This document shows, in pieces, positions 19,853-28,572 of a stretch of 64,000 nt of DNA. Both the position numbers and the translations under genes were made by a program. Source of the stretch: Nannocystis pusilla (lineage in GTDB: Bacteria; Myxococcota_A; Polyangia; Nannocystales; Nannocystaceae); assembly GCF_020073745.1 (NCBI RefSeq), contig NZ_JAIRAU010000023.1:181020-245019 (forward strand), read 5' to 3'. The notes under the pieces were generated by a model that was not told the DNA's origin, did not search any database, and saw only the letters and a program-made list of their open reading frames with translations. Numbering within the stretch: the first letter of the stretch is position 1; the number at the start of each line of letters is the position of its first letter.

Positions 19853-20455
19853 GCGGCGCCTCGCGTGACATGTCCGTTCGGACATCCGCGCCGGACGGCC
19901 GACTGCGCCCGCGATCACCTGTCTCTTCAGACATCCACGCCGGCGCCGCCCGCCGCCGCGCCAGGACGATCTCTCGCGATCGACGACCGCCGGTTCGGCG
20001 AACCTCGTCCCCCGATCGCCGCCACACGGCCCTCTCACGCGCGCCGAGCGAGCGTCTGCACCTGCCCTCCGGGACATCCACGAGGACGCGCCGCCGCCCG
20101 CGCACCGGCGCCGACGGGGCGCGACGGCGCCGGAGCCGGGATCTCGCCGCGAAAGATTCGCCCGGCGCCGCCGCACGGGCGCGCGCGATCAAGCGTGCGC
20201 GAACCGGCCCTCGGGCCGGGCCCCATCAGTTCCCGCGCGTCCCCGTCCGTTGTGCCGCGGATCGCGGCGAGCGCCGTTCATCTGTCCCGAAGGACATCTC
20301 ATGTCGCGCGATCGCGCTCGCCTCTGCGATCGCCGGGCGGGCGTGATCGCGCCGCGCGGCATGACCCTTCGGACATCTTGCCGGCGCGGCGCACACAACT
20401 CTTCGCCGCGTTGTCGCCGTCGCGCCTCGGTGTCCTGTAAGATGAACCCCCTGAT
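19853..20455. repeat. 600-bp intergenic region with five copies of the TGTCC..GGACA palindrome
   Basis: No open frame here looks like protein. The stretch holds palindromes at 19871-19884 (exact), 19920-19933 (perfect, TGTCT/AGACA variant), 20063-20076 (one mismatch), 20283-20296 (exact) and 20362-20375 (one mismatch). Each is followed by TCC or TC(T/C). It is the leader of the kinase/disulfide operon and the densest cluster of the element in the window. It may be an untranslated leader, a small-RNA locus or a protein-binding array. Confidence 0.65.
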
Positions 20456-22681
20456 ATGCCGCCCAACGATCCCAGGCCGCCTGCGAAACCGGCGCCGCGG
20501 CCCCGTCCTGCCAGCACCGGCGAGATGAGGGCACCCGCCAAGCCGGGCAGCACCGGCGAGATGAGGGCGCCCGTCAAGCCGCCGGGCAGCACCGGCGAGA
20601 TGAGGGCGCCCGTCAAGCCGCCCGGCGCCACCACCGGCGAGATGCGCAGCAAGCAGCCGGCGTCGCTGGGCGGCGAGCCTGCCAAGCCCGCCCCCGGCCG
20701 GGCGCGCTCGCCGACGCGGTCCGGAACAGCGTCCCTGACCGGCGCGACCCCGGCGGCGGCGCGGCCCGTGACGTCGACGGGAGCTGCGGCGGCGCGACCG
20801 GCCCCGGCCAAGCCGCCGGCGCCGATCGGCCCCGGCTCGGTGATCGACGGCCGCTACAAGCTCGAGCAGCCCCTCGGGTCAGGTGGCATGTCGACGGTGT
20901 ACCGGGGCACCCACGCGCGCACCGGCGGCAAGCTGGCGATCAAGCTGCTCGACCCGCGCCTGTCGGGCAAGGCCGACATGCAGCAGCGCTGCCTCGCCGA
21001 GGCGCGGGCCATGATGGACATCTCGAGCAACCACGTCGTGCGCGCCTACGACGTCGGCCAGACCCCCTCGGGGCAGGTGTACATCGTCATGGAGTACCTC
21101 GAGGGCGAGGACCTCGATCACCTGCTCCAGCGCGAGGGCCCGCTGCCGTGGCACCGGCTGGCCAACATGGCGGTCCAGATCTGCAGCGGCCTCAGCTCCG
21201 CCCACGCCAAGGGCACCTACCACCGCGACATCAAGCCGCAGAACTGCTTCCGCGTCACCCTCGATCGCAACCCCGACCACGTCAAGCTGATCGACTTCGG
21301 CATCGCCAAGGACACCAACAGCGGCCAGGAGCTGACGCAGGACGGCGTGCTGCTCGGCACGCCGGAGTACATGGCGCCGGAGCTGATCGCCACCAACGCG
21401 ACGCCCGACGCCCGCTCCGACATCTACGCCGTCGGCGCGACGCTCTACAAGCTCATCACCGGCACGCCGCCGTTCTCGAGCAAGAACGTCCTCGACCTGC
21501 TCTACCATCAAAAGCACACCGCGCCCGAGGCCCCGAGCAAGCGGGCGCCCGAGCGCGGCATCCCGCCGATCGCCGACCAGATCCTCCTGCGCACGCTCGA
21601 GAAGGACCCGGACAAGCGCTACCAGACCGCCGACGAGTTCGGCCAGGCGCTGCTCGAGTCGCTCGACGCCGTCGTCGGCGGCCCGGTCGTGCGCCACCGG
21701 AGCCAGCCGTTCCTGGTGGCGATCCCCGAGCGGTCGCGGCCCGGCACGACGCCGATCGGCACGCCGGCCCCGAACCCGACCCCGCAGGGCGGCACGCCGC
21801 GGCCCGGCGCCACGCCGCTCGGCACGCCGACGCTCGACGACGCCGAGGGGGCGACCCACTCGGGCGAGCCGGCCGTGCGCGACGAGGTGTCGCGCTCGCA
21901 GCAGTACGACACCGTCGCCCCGCGCCCGATCACCGGCAAGGACGTCGCCGCGCGCGGCGGCACCCTGCTGTCGCTCGCGCTGGTGTTCGGCCTCGCCTCG
22001 TGGGTGGCCGCGCCCGCGCCCTCGCCGGCCGACGCCGCCGCCGCTGCGGCCGCCGCCGACGACCCCGAGCCCGAGCCGGTCAAGCCCGAGGAGCCGGCCT
22101 CGCCGCCGAACGAGCCGCCACCTGCCCTTTCGGACAGCACCGCAGCCGCCGTCGAGCCGACCCGGGTCGAGGAGCCGCCGCCCGAGCCGACCAACGTCGA
22201 CGCGCCGCCTGTCCCCGAGGACACCAAGACCGACGCCCCGCCCGTGGTCGCCGACACCAAGGTCGAGGTCCCGCCGCCCGAGCCGACCAAGGTCGAGGCG
22301 CCGCCACCTGTCCCCGAGGACACCAAGGCGCCCGAGCCGACCCCGGCCGCCCCGCCGGCCGCCGGCCAGCCCGACCCCGACTTCGGCTACCGCAACGCCG
22401 AGAAGGAGCTGCGCAGCCAGCACAAGTTCTTCCAGACCTGCCTCGACGACGCCGGCCAGAGCACGTCCAAGCTCAAGTTCACCATCGAGGTCCGCAAGTC
22501 GGGCATGCCGCCGCACAAGATCAAGGTCATCTCGAGCAACGCGGCCGTGCGCGCGTGCGTGCGCGGCCTGTTCGAGCAGTTCCCGTTCGACTCGAGCCCC
22601 CGCGGCGGCGCCTTCTCGTACAGCTACAGCAACGGCAAGGCGACCTTCGAGCGGCTGCCGCTGTCGAACCCTTCCAACTAG
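20456..22681 (+). CDS. Transmembrane Ser/Thr protein kinase with AgmX/PglI-like C-terminal domain
   Basis: 741 residues. The N-terminus has four imperfect STGEMRAPVKPPG-type repeats (about 20-65). The Hanks kinase domain spans about 134-395: glycine loop LGSGGMSTVY (140-149), K163, HRDIKPQN (256-263), DFG (280-282), GTPEYMAPE (301-309). One membrane helix (about 499-517) is followed by a Pro/Glu-rich spacer of repeated EPTKVEAPPPVPEDTK units. The last 100 residues (FQTCLDDAG...VRACVRGLFEQFPF) match the two-cysteine TonB-like domain found at the end of AgmX/PglI proteins. It heads an operon whose downstream genes encode oxidative-folding proteins, so the periplasmic domain may sense thiol or envelope state. 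Exact TGTCC..GGACA palindromes at 22210 and 22309 lie in the spacer. Confidence 0.92.
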   Translation: MPPNDPRPPAKPAPRPRPASTGEMRAPAKPGSTGEMRAPVKPPGSTGEMRAPVKPPGATTGEMRSKQPASLGGEPAKPAPGRARSPTRSGTASLTGATPAAARPVTSTGAAAARPAPAKPPAPIGPGSVIDGRYKLEQPLGSGGMSTVYRGTHARTGGKLAIKLLDPRLSGKADMQQRCLAEARAMMDISSNHVVRAYDVGQTPSGQVYIVMEYLEGEDLDHLLQREGPLPWHRLANMAVQICSGLSSAHAKGTYHRDIKPQNCFRVTLDRNPDHVKLIDFGIAKDTNSGQELTQDGVLLGTPEYMAPELIATNATPDARSDIYAVGATLYKLITGTPPFSSKNVLDLLYHQKHTAPEAPSKRAPERGIPPIADQILLRTLEKDPDKRYQTADEFGQALLESLDAVVGGPVVRHRSQPFLVAIPERSRPGTTPIGTPAPNPTPQGGTPRPGATPLGTPTLDDAEGATHSGEPAVRDEVSRSQQYDTVAPRPITGKDVAARGGTLLSLALVFGLASWVAAPAPSPADAAAAAAAADDPEPEPVKPEEPASPPNEPPPALSDSTAAAVEPTRVEEPPPEPTNVDAPPVPEDTKTDAPPVVADTKVEVPPPEPTKVEAPPPVPEDTKAPEPTPAAPPAAGQPDPDFGYRNAEKELRSQHKFFQTCLDDAGQSTSKLKFTIEVRKSGMPPHKIKVISSNAAVRACVRGLFEQFPFDSSPRGGAFSYSYSNGKATFERLPLSNPSN
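22210..22322. repeat. Two exact TGTCC-N4-GGACA palindromes 99 bp apart
   Basis: TGTCCCCGAGGACA occurs at 22210-22223 and again at 22309-22322, both coding P-V-P-E-D-T in the kinase spacer. A one-mismatch copy is at 22123-22136. The two exact copies may have arisen by duplication of the spacer repeat. Confidence 0.8.
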
Positions 22682-22692
22682 GTCTTCGGGAC

Positions 22693-23991
22693 ATGTCCTC
22701 CACGACACCAAACGACAAGCCGCCGGGCATCGCCCGCTTCGGCGCCGGCGCGGCGCTGCTGCTCAGCCTGCTCGGCGCCGGCGTCGGCCTGTACCTCACG
22801 GTGCTCAAGTTCCGCATGACGTTCACGCCGTGCGCCTCGACCAAGGGTGCGTGTGCGATCGGCGGCATGTCGTGCGAGGACGCGCTGCAGAGCAGTTGGT
22901 CGACCCTGTTCGGCCTGCCGATCTCGCTGTGGGGCTCGGCGTTCTATTTGGTCGCCGCGGTGGTCGCCGGCGGCTTCCTGCTGCGCCCCGAATTCCTGCG
23001 CGGCGCGGCCCGCCCGCTGCTGCTCGGCCTGGCCCTGTTCGACGTGGCCGTCAGCGCCGTCTACGGCAGCTACGCCTTCCTCATCCTCAAGGCGCCCTGC
23101 CCCTACTGCCTGTCGCTCTACGTCATCAGCGCGCTGTTCCTGATGTGCGCCCTGTTCGCCGTCCACGGCGCCCCGCGCGGCCTGTGGAAGCGGCTGGCCA
23201 CGCGCCGCCAGGCCGACCTGCTCGACGCCGTGTTCGTCGCCTGCGCCGTGTTCATCGTCGGCCTCGGCGTGCAGTCGGTCGGCTACCAGGCCACGCGCCG
23301 GTTCGTCGACGCCCAGACCGGCTGCGCCGCGCCGACCGTGGCCCTGCCGACCACCGCGATCGTCACCGGCCCCGCCGACGCCAAGGTCGGCATCGCCCTG
23401 TTCCTCGACCTCAGCTGCCCGCACTGCTTCAACGAGTTCCGCAACGTCGGCCGGGCCGTCCGCGGCAAGGAGCTCGACGTGCCCACGCGCGTCTACGTGT
23501 TCCACACCCCGCGCGCCGCCTGCGACCCCGACGCCTTCCCGGCGGGCTACCCCAAGCACCACGCCGACGCCTTCAACGGCGGCGCGTGCCTGGCCGCCAG
23601 GGCCGCCGAGTGCGTCGAGAAGCTGCGCCCCGGCGCCGGCTTCGACATGATCTCCGCCCTGTTCGCGCTGCAGGCCGACCCCGACCCGGCCGGCGGCCCG
23701 CTGTTCAGCCCCGTGCGCGTCGCCAGCAAGGCCGTCGACATCGGCCTCGAGATCGACCCCGACGACGTCGACAACGAGCTGTTTCAGTGCATCAACAACG
23801 ACAAGGACGGGATCGTGCGGATCACCGCCCACCAGAAGTACGCCGTCGAGCAGGACTACAAGGTGCCGACCGGCTACGTGTTCCCGATCGAGGGCGGCGC
23901 CCCGCGCCTCGACGCCGTCAGCTACCTGCAGTCCGACTACACCGCCCGCGCGATCATCAACATCATCCGCGGCAGCATCAAGAGCCCCTGA
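22693..23991 (+). CDS. VKOR-DsbA-type fusion: vitamin K epoxide reductase domain plus thioredoxin-fold domain
   Basis: 432 residues. The N-terminal part has four or five membrane helices with the VKOR cysteines: loop pair C54/C61 (GACAIGGMSCEDAL) and redox CPYC (136-139). A C-terminal periplasmic thioredoxin-fold domain has CPHC (242-245), the DsbA active-site type. Such fusions use quinone to oxidise the thioredoxin domain, which then forms disulfides in exported proteins, replacing DsbB and DsbA. Extra cysteines (CDPDAF, GGACLAARAAEC, FQCINN) may add structural disulfides. The ATG lies 11 nt after the kinase stop, inside the palindrome GGACATGTCC (22689-22698), with no classic ribosome-binding site. 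Translation may thus depend on upstream coupling. Confidence 0.93.
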   Translation: MSSTTPNDKPPGIARFGAGAALLLSLLGAGVGLYLTVLKFRMTFTPCASTKGACAIGGMSCEDALQSSWSTLFGLPISLWGSAFYLVAAVVAGGFLLRPEFLRGAARPLLLGLALFDVAVSAVYGSYAFLILKAPCPYCLSLYVISALFLMCALFAVHGAPRGLWKRLATRRQADLLDAVFVACAVFIVGLGVQSVGYQATRRFVDAQTGCAAPTVALPTTAIVTGPADAKVGIALFLDLSCPHCFNEFRNVGRAVRGKELDVPTRVYVFHTPRAACDPDAFPAGYPKHHADAFNGGACLAARAAECVEKLRPGAGFDMISALFALQADPDPAGGPLFSPVRVASKAVDIGLEIDPDDVDNELFQCINNDKDGIVRITAHQKYAVEQDYKVPTGYVFPIEGGAPRLDAVSYLQSDYTARAIINIIRGSIKSP

Positions 23992-24006
23992 TCCGAGCCG
24001 GCACTC

Positions 24007-25116
24007 ATGGCCTCCGAGTTCGACACGACGACCAAGCTCCTGCTGGTGCTGACCGGCTTCATGGCCCTCATGGTGCTGCTCATCGCCTACGTGGCGATCT
24101 TCCGCACCGAGGACCCCTTGCTCGCGCAGGCCGGCGGTGAGGCGGCCCAGCCGGTCGCCGTCGTCGCCGCCGCCGACTGCGACGCCAGCACGCCCGAGGG
24201 CTCGGCCAAGTGCCCGCCGGGCCAGTACTGCCTGCACGACAAGTGCGCCCCGATCGACGACCTCGCCATCTGCGGCGAGGGCGACAGCTGCCGCGACTGC
24301 GACTGCGAGATGCCGCTCGTCTGCCACCAGATGCGCTGCCAGGACCCCGCCCAGCTCGAGCGGGCCCCGCTCGAGTGCGCCCGCAACGAGGAGCTGGCCA
24401 AGGCCGTCCGCAACCTGCAGAACAAGTGCGCCAGCCGCGACAAGAGCCTCGGCGACCTCGTCTCGACCCGCTCGTGCACCCCGTCCGACTGGGAGCAGCT
24501 GGCGATCGACGACCCGCAGTTCGACCTGATCCTCGCCGCCTTCCCCGGCCGCTTCTCGGTCCACTACCCGACCGGCCTGCCGAAGAAGGGCACCAACTGG
24601 CCGACCAAGCAGGTGCGCGAGCACTACAAGGCGCAGATCCGGCGCTTCAGGGACCAGCTGGGCAAGGCCAAGCAGGTGTTCGTGATCGGCCGCGCCTCGC
24701 CCGACGGCGACCGCAAGGAGAACCACGACCTCGCCGTGCGGCGCATGGACATGGTCACCCAGATCATCGGCGAGGTCGTCAACGAGGGCCTCGCCGAGAC
24801 CGAGCGCAAGCAGATCCCGATCCAGCCGTTCGCCATGCGCGACGCCAAGCCGCTGAACCCCGAGCGGTTCAAGAAGAGCTACCTCGACGTCGAGCCCGAC
24901 AAGAAGACCCCGTCGCCGGTGGTCGCGTGGGACGAGGTCAACCAGCGGCGCATGCAGGTCCTGCTCGACGGCGCCATCGACCTCAAGGACCAGAGCTCGC
25001 GCGACTGGAACGAGCTGTTCAACGCCATCAACCGCGTCGTCCTCGTCGTCCCGATCCCCTGCGACGGCACCGAGTACAAGCCCCCCAAGACCGCCCTCGA
25101 CGAGTCCGCCGGCTGA
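24007..25116 (+). CDS. Membrane-anchored Cys-rich protein with OmpA-like C-terminal region
   Basis: 369 residues. A signal-anchor helix (about 10-31) leads to a Cys-rich periplasmic segment (58-125; KCPPGQYCLHDKCAP, CRDCDCEMPLVCHQMRC) and an alpha/beta region. In this region, VFVIGRASPDGDRKENHDLAVRRMDMV (from 224) resembles the peptidoglycan-binding OmpA motif. The first two cysteine clusters resemble those at the end of the TlpA-like protein two genes downstream, suggesting a shared partner or fold. It starts 13 nt after the VKOR fusion. Its role is probably structural or as a substrate/partner in disulfide chemistry at the cell wall; this is inference. Confidence 0.72.
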   Translation: MASEFDTTTKLLLVLTGFMALMVLLIAYVAIFRTEDPLLAQAGGEAAQPVAVVAAADCDASTPEGSAKCPPGQYCLHDKCAPIDDLAICGEGDSCRDCDCEMPLVCHQMRCQDPAQLERAPLECARNEELAKAVRNLQNKCASRDKSLGDLVSTRSCTPSDWEQLAIDDPQFDLILAAFPGRFSVHYPTGLPKKGTNWPTKQVREHYKAQIRRFRDQLGKAKQVFVIGRASPDGDRKENHDLAVRRMDMVTQIIGEVVNEGLAETERKQIPIQPFAMRDAKPLNPERFKKSYLDVEPDKKTPSPVVAWDEVNQRRMQVLLDGAIDLKDQSSRDWNELFNAINRVVLVVPIPCDGTEYKPPKTALDESAG

Positions 25117-25128
25117 GCGAGCCCCGCC

Positions 25129-25383
25129 ATGTCCAGCGCCCCGCAGCCGCCCCCCCTGCTCGCCTACAAGCTGGTCGCCATCCTGACGACCTTCATCGCC
25201 GGCGTCAGCCTGCTGGTCGCCGTCATGCTCATGATGCGCGTCGACAGGACCCGCGACCTGCTGCAGGGCAAGCTGCAGGCCTGCCCGTGCTGCCACGAGG
25301 CCCTGGCCCCGACGCCGCCCGCGCCCGTCGTGCCGCCGGTCAACGCCCCGGTCAACATGCCGGTCAACACGCCCAAGACCTGA
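25129..25383 (+). CDS. Small single-pass membrane protein with CPCC motif
   Basis: 84 residues. One hydrophobic helix (about 15-37), then LQACPCCHEAL (a CxCC cluster) and a Pro/Val/Asn tail (VNAPVNMPVNTPKT). It lies between two operon genes with gaps of about 10 nt on both sides, which argues that it is real. The clustered cysteines could be redox-active or bind metal; no family recognised. Confidence 0.7.
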   Translation: MSSAPQPPPLLAYKLVAILTTFIAGVSLLVAVMLMMRVDRTRDLLQGKLQACPCCHEALAPTPPAPVVPPVNAPVNMPVNTPKT

Positions 25384-25393
25384 CCCGAAGACC

Positions 25394-26614
25394 ATGTCCG
25401 AGCCGACCCGCCTCGACCTCAAGGACACCGACCCCGCGCGGGCCAAGGCGCGGCTGTACGTCCGGTGGGCGGTCGTCAACGTCTTCCTGACCACCCTCGC
25501 CTGCGGCCTCGCCCTGCTGATCTGGCTCAAGGAGAACGACGTGCGCAAGCAGCTCGCGCGCGTCCTCCAGCGCGAGAAGCAGGGCTGCGTCGACACCACG
25601 CGGGTGCTCGAGACCAAGACCGCGCTGATCGTCGACCCCGAGGAGGTCGCGCCGCCGCAGGATCGGCCGCGCAGCGGCTACGTCGGCCGGTTCGGGACCC
25701 AGATCTCGCCGGCGATGCTGGTCAAGCTCGAGGCGATCCGCGACACCAGCAAGCCGGCCGTCGAGGTCCGCTTCGGCGCGCAGGAGGTCTTGCCGTCGCA
25801 GCACATCCACCTCGTCAACCTGTGGGCGACCTGGTGCGGCCCGTGCAAGGCCGAGATGCCTGACTTCAAGGCCATGTTCGAGCGCAAGGCCGAGGCGTGG
25901 GGCGGCGACGTCCGCTTCGTCCCGGTCCAGCTCAAGGACAACACCGACCCGCGCAAGTCGTACCAGGACTTCGCCGACGTCATGCCGCCCGCCGCCGTCA
26001 AGCTGGCCGACCGCACCTACGACGAGAAGTTCGTCAAGGTGCTCGAGGCCGAGGAGCAGCGCCAGCTGTTCCGCGGCAACCTGCCCGTCACCTTCGTCCT
26101 CGACTGCAACCGCCGCGTCCGCTGGGCCAAGTTCGAGCAGCTCACCGAGGCCGACTTCGAGGACCTCGAGCGCCACCTCGACCAGCTCCACGCCGAGCTC
26201 GCCGACGACTCGCCCGACGCCTGGTGTAAGAAGCCGTGGCCCGGCAACGGCCGCTGCGAGGGCAAGGAGAACACCGCCGCCCACCACAGCCCCGAGGACT
26301 GCGGCGAGCTCAAGAAGCGCGGCCCCGCCGTCGAGGCCCCCGTCCTCCCGCCCGAGCAGCCCGCCGACCCGACCTGCGCCGCCGGCCAGATCCGCACCGC
26401 CGACGGCCGCTGCGTCGCCCGCCTCAAGGGCGCCCCCGTCGTCACCAAGCCCGAGAAGCCCCAGGGCCCCAAGACCTGCGGCAACGGCGTGTGCGAGCCC
26501 GCCCGCGGCGAGAGCAGCCAGACCTGCTGCCAGGACTGCGCCTGCGAGGCCCCGCTCGTCTGCAAGCTCGACGCCAGCGACCGCCACACCTGCCAGGCCA
26601 AGGGCCTCAAGTAG
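25394..26614 (+). CDS. TlpA/ResA-like membrane-anchored thioredoxin with Cys-rich tail
   Basis: 406 residues. The anchor helix is at about 23-45. The thioredoxin fold carries WCGPC (147-151; LVNLWATWCGPCKAEMPDF) and the cis-Pro segment NLPVTFVLD. The last 120 residues are Pro-rich with cysteine clusters (CGNGVCEPARGESSQTCCQDCACEAPLVC). The tail resembles animal-like or DUF4215-type Cys-rich modules. Such proteins reduce periplasmic disulfides, for example in cytochrome maturation or isomerisation, so the operon holds both an oxidase (VKOR fusion) and a likely reductase or isomerase. It is the last gene of the operon; a cluster of hairpins follows. Confidence 0.88.
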   Translation: MSEPTRLDLKDTDPARAKARLYVRWAVVNVFLTTLACGLALLIWLKENDVRKQLARVLQREKQGCVDTTRVLETKTALIVDPEEVAPPQDRPRSGYVGRFGTQISPAMLVKLEAIRDTSKPAVEVRFGAQEVLPSQHIHLVNLWATWCGPCKAEMPDFKAMFERKAEAWGGDVRFVPVQLKDNTDPRKSYQDFADVMPPAAVKLADRTYDEKFVKVLEAEEQRQLFRGNLPVTFVLDCNRRVRWAKFEQLTEADFEDLERHLDQLHAELADDSPDAWCKKPWPGNGRCEGKENTAAHHSPEDCGELKKRGPAVEAPVLPPEQPADPTCAAGQIRTADGRCVARLKGAPVVTKPEKPQGPKTCGNGVCEPARGESSQTCCQDCACEAPLVCKLDASDRHTCQAKGLK

Positions 26615-26628
26615 CGCCTGGCTCGAGA

Positions 26629-26705
26629 GGCATGTTCGAGAGGGCATGCCCCTCTGAGCATGTTTTAAACATCATGCTCGAAAGGGCATGACTCGACAGT
26701 CATGC
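26629..26705. terminator. Cluster of three CATG hairpins between convergent genes
   Basis: Three inverted repeats follow the TlpA stop. The first is GAGAGGCATG..CATGCCCCTC (one mismatch). The second is GAGCATG..CATGCTC (26656-26679) with an A/T-rich loop. The third is GCATGACT-CGAC-AGTCATGC (26686-26705). Same design as the elements at 8486 and 12123, again where convergent genes meet. Confidence 0.65.
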
Positions 26706-26785
26706 TCTTCACCGCTCCGAGCCTCTCGAGGCCCGTGCCGTGCCCCCGACCTCGGCAGAACCGCCCGCTGAACATCCGCCCCAGC

Positions 26786-26929
26786 GCCGGCATCCGGCCG
26801 TCGTCGCGCCTCCGGGCGCACACCGAGGCGCAGTCAGAACGCCAGGCACCGGTCCGATGCCGGCATCCGGCCGTCGTCGCGCCTCCGGGCGCACACGGAG
26901 GCGCAGCCAGAACGCCAGGCACCGGTCCG
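26786..26929. repeat. Two tandem copies of a 71-bp direct repeat
   Basis: Copies at 26786-26856 and 26859-26929 differ at only a few bases as read (for example CACCGAGG versus CACGGAGG). Non-coding, between the hairpin cluster and the end of the TPR gene. A shorter related piece precedes the first copy. Confidence 0.85.
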
Positions 26930-26979
26930 CGACCAGGCGGACGCGCCTGCGCCTGTCGCAGCGCCCCTCGCCGGGGCCG

Positions 26980-28230
26980 TCAGAACCGGCCGCTGAGCGT
27001 CAGCCCCAGCGCCGTGCGCCCGGGCCCGCCGCCGAGCCGCAGCGCCTTCGCGTACTGCGAGCTCTTGCCGCGCGACAGCCCGAGCCCGAGCCCGGCGCCG
27101 GCGGCCAGGCCGATGCCCAGCCCCGCGACCGCCGACGACGCCGCGAAGATCGCCGCCGGCCCCTTCACCTCGCCCGGCAGCGTCGCCCAGCTCGCCTCGG
27201 GCGACGTGTTGGCCTCGTTGAAGTTGCCCCCGCCGACGACCAGCCCGACGATCCCGCCGATCAGCGCCGCCCCGCCGACGCCGGCCTCGACGTACCACGC
27301 CAGCCGCCGCGACTTCTCCTTGCGGATGAACCAGATCGCCCCGCTGCCGACCAGCCCGAGCCCCGCTCCGAGCACGCCCGTGCCGGCCGCGCGCAGCGTC
27401 GCCCCCGCGCGCAGATCCGACGAGCAGCCCTGCAGATCCGACCAATCGGCGCAGGCCATCGCGTCGGCCTTCAGCGCCGGCCCGAACCCCTTCGCCTGGC
27501 CGACCGCCGTCAGCGCGACCCCGATCACCGACAGCCCCGCCCCGACCCCCACCGTCGCCAGCCCGATCTTGCGCCCGTCGAGCGGCTTGCCGGCGTCCGG
27601 TCCCGTCTGTCCTTTCGGACCTGTCTCTGCGGGCACTGGCTTCAAGGCCAGCTCGGCCGTCACCGCCGCGCCGGCCGTCACCTTGATCTGGACCTCGGCC
27701 GGCTCGGCGCCTGGCGCCTGCGCGCGCAGCACCCACGTCCCCGGGTCGAGCTGGATCACCCCGCCCTGCGCCGTCCCGCTGGGCGCCAGCGGCACCGGCA
27801 GCTCGGGGCGGATGTCGGACGCGAACTCGCTGACCCATCGCGCCGTCACCGTCGGCTCGCCGCCGACCCCTTCGGCCTGCACGCGGACCTGCACGCTCGT
27901 CACCTCGCGGCGGGCCACCTCGAGCTGCGCCTTCGCCTCGTCGCGGTCGGCCCCCTTGACCTCCGCCAGCGCCAGGTACTCGTTGAGGTACGCCACCGCG
28001 TGCGCGTAGTGCCGCGCCGTGTAGCGGGTCACCGCCGCGTTGAACAAGAAGCGCGGCTCCTTGAAGTCGCGCCACAGCCCCTCGAACTCGAGCGCCGCCT
28101 CGACGTGCCGCTGCTTCTCGAACTGCCGGTACGCCGCCGCGACCCGCTCGTCCTTCGACGAAGCCGCCCCCGCGGGCGCATCCGCCGTCACCATCGCCAT
28201 CGCCAGCGCGACACCTTGCACGATCAGCAT
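26980..28230 (-). CDS. Exported TPR protein with glycine-rich hydrophobic C-terminus
   Basis: 416 residues. It has a signal peptide (MLIVQGVALAMAMVTADAPAGAA), then a helical region (AAYRQFEKQRHVEAALEFEGLW, FLFNAAVTRYTARHYAHAVAYLNEYL) with tetratricopeptide character. A beta domain follows (about 120-220; a PEGA-like layout with DPGTWVLRAQAPG). The second half contains several Gly/Ala-rich hydrophobic segments. This TPR-PEGA-membrane arrangement is frequent in myxobacterial envelope proteins of unknown role. It is transcribed divergently from the tandem lipoprotein array. Confidence 0.75.
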   Translation of the reverse strand: MLIVQGVALAMAMVTADAPAGAASSKDERVAAAYRQFEKQRHVEAALEFEGLWRDFKEPRFLFNAAVTRYTARHYAHAVAYLNEYLALAEVKGADRDEAKAQLEVARREVTSVQVRVQAEGVGGEPTVTARWVSEFASDIRPELPVPLAPSGTAQGGVIQLDPGTWVLRAQAPGAEPAEVQIKVTAGAAVTAELALKPVPAETGPKGQTGPDAGKPLDGRKIGLATVGVGAGLSVIGVALTAVGQAKGFGPALKADAMACADWSDLQGCSSDLRAGATLRAAGTGVLGAGLGLVGSGAIWFIRKEKSRRLAWYVEAGVGGAALIGGIVGLVVGGGNFNEANTSPEASWATLPGEVKGPAAIFAASSAVAGLGIGLAAGAGLGLGLSRGKSSQYAKALRLGGGPGRTALGLTLSGRF

Positions 28231-28572
28231 TCGCCCTCGTTCCTCGGCCGGGCCGCGAGTATAGGCCCCACCGGCCCGCGGGCCAAGTGACGCCCGGCGC
28301 GCCGTGGCTCGCGCCCGATCGCGCGACCTGCTCCAACGGCCAGTCTCGCGCGCTCGACCGAGCCCGCCCCTGAACACCGGATACTCCGGTCTCGCTCGCC
28401 ATGCGACCTCCCCGTGACACCCGCCGGGCCGCCCCGAGCCAAAACGCCTGACACGCCCGCAACCCCGTCCAGCAGCTTTCTGGGCCGCCTCCTGCGAGAT
28501 CTGTCCGCGCGACCCGGCTCGCCCTTGCGCTCCGCGGCGCCACCGTCGACCATCACCCCAAGCGCACCCGCC
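28231..28572. promoter_or_regulatory. Divergent intergenic region upstream of the lipoprotein array
   Basis: About 340 bp between the TPR gene and the first array lipoprotein. It should carry promoters for both directions. No conserved boxes, hairpin or protein-like frame stands out; the open frame upstream of 28573 lacks a signal peptide and is judged non-coding. Confidence 0.35.

Noticed and set aside
28414..28572. Longer N-terminus for the first array lipoprotein
   Set aside because: The extension is Pro/Arg-rich without a signal; the ATG at 28573 gives a proper lipobox.
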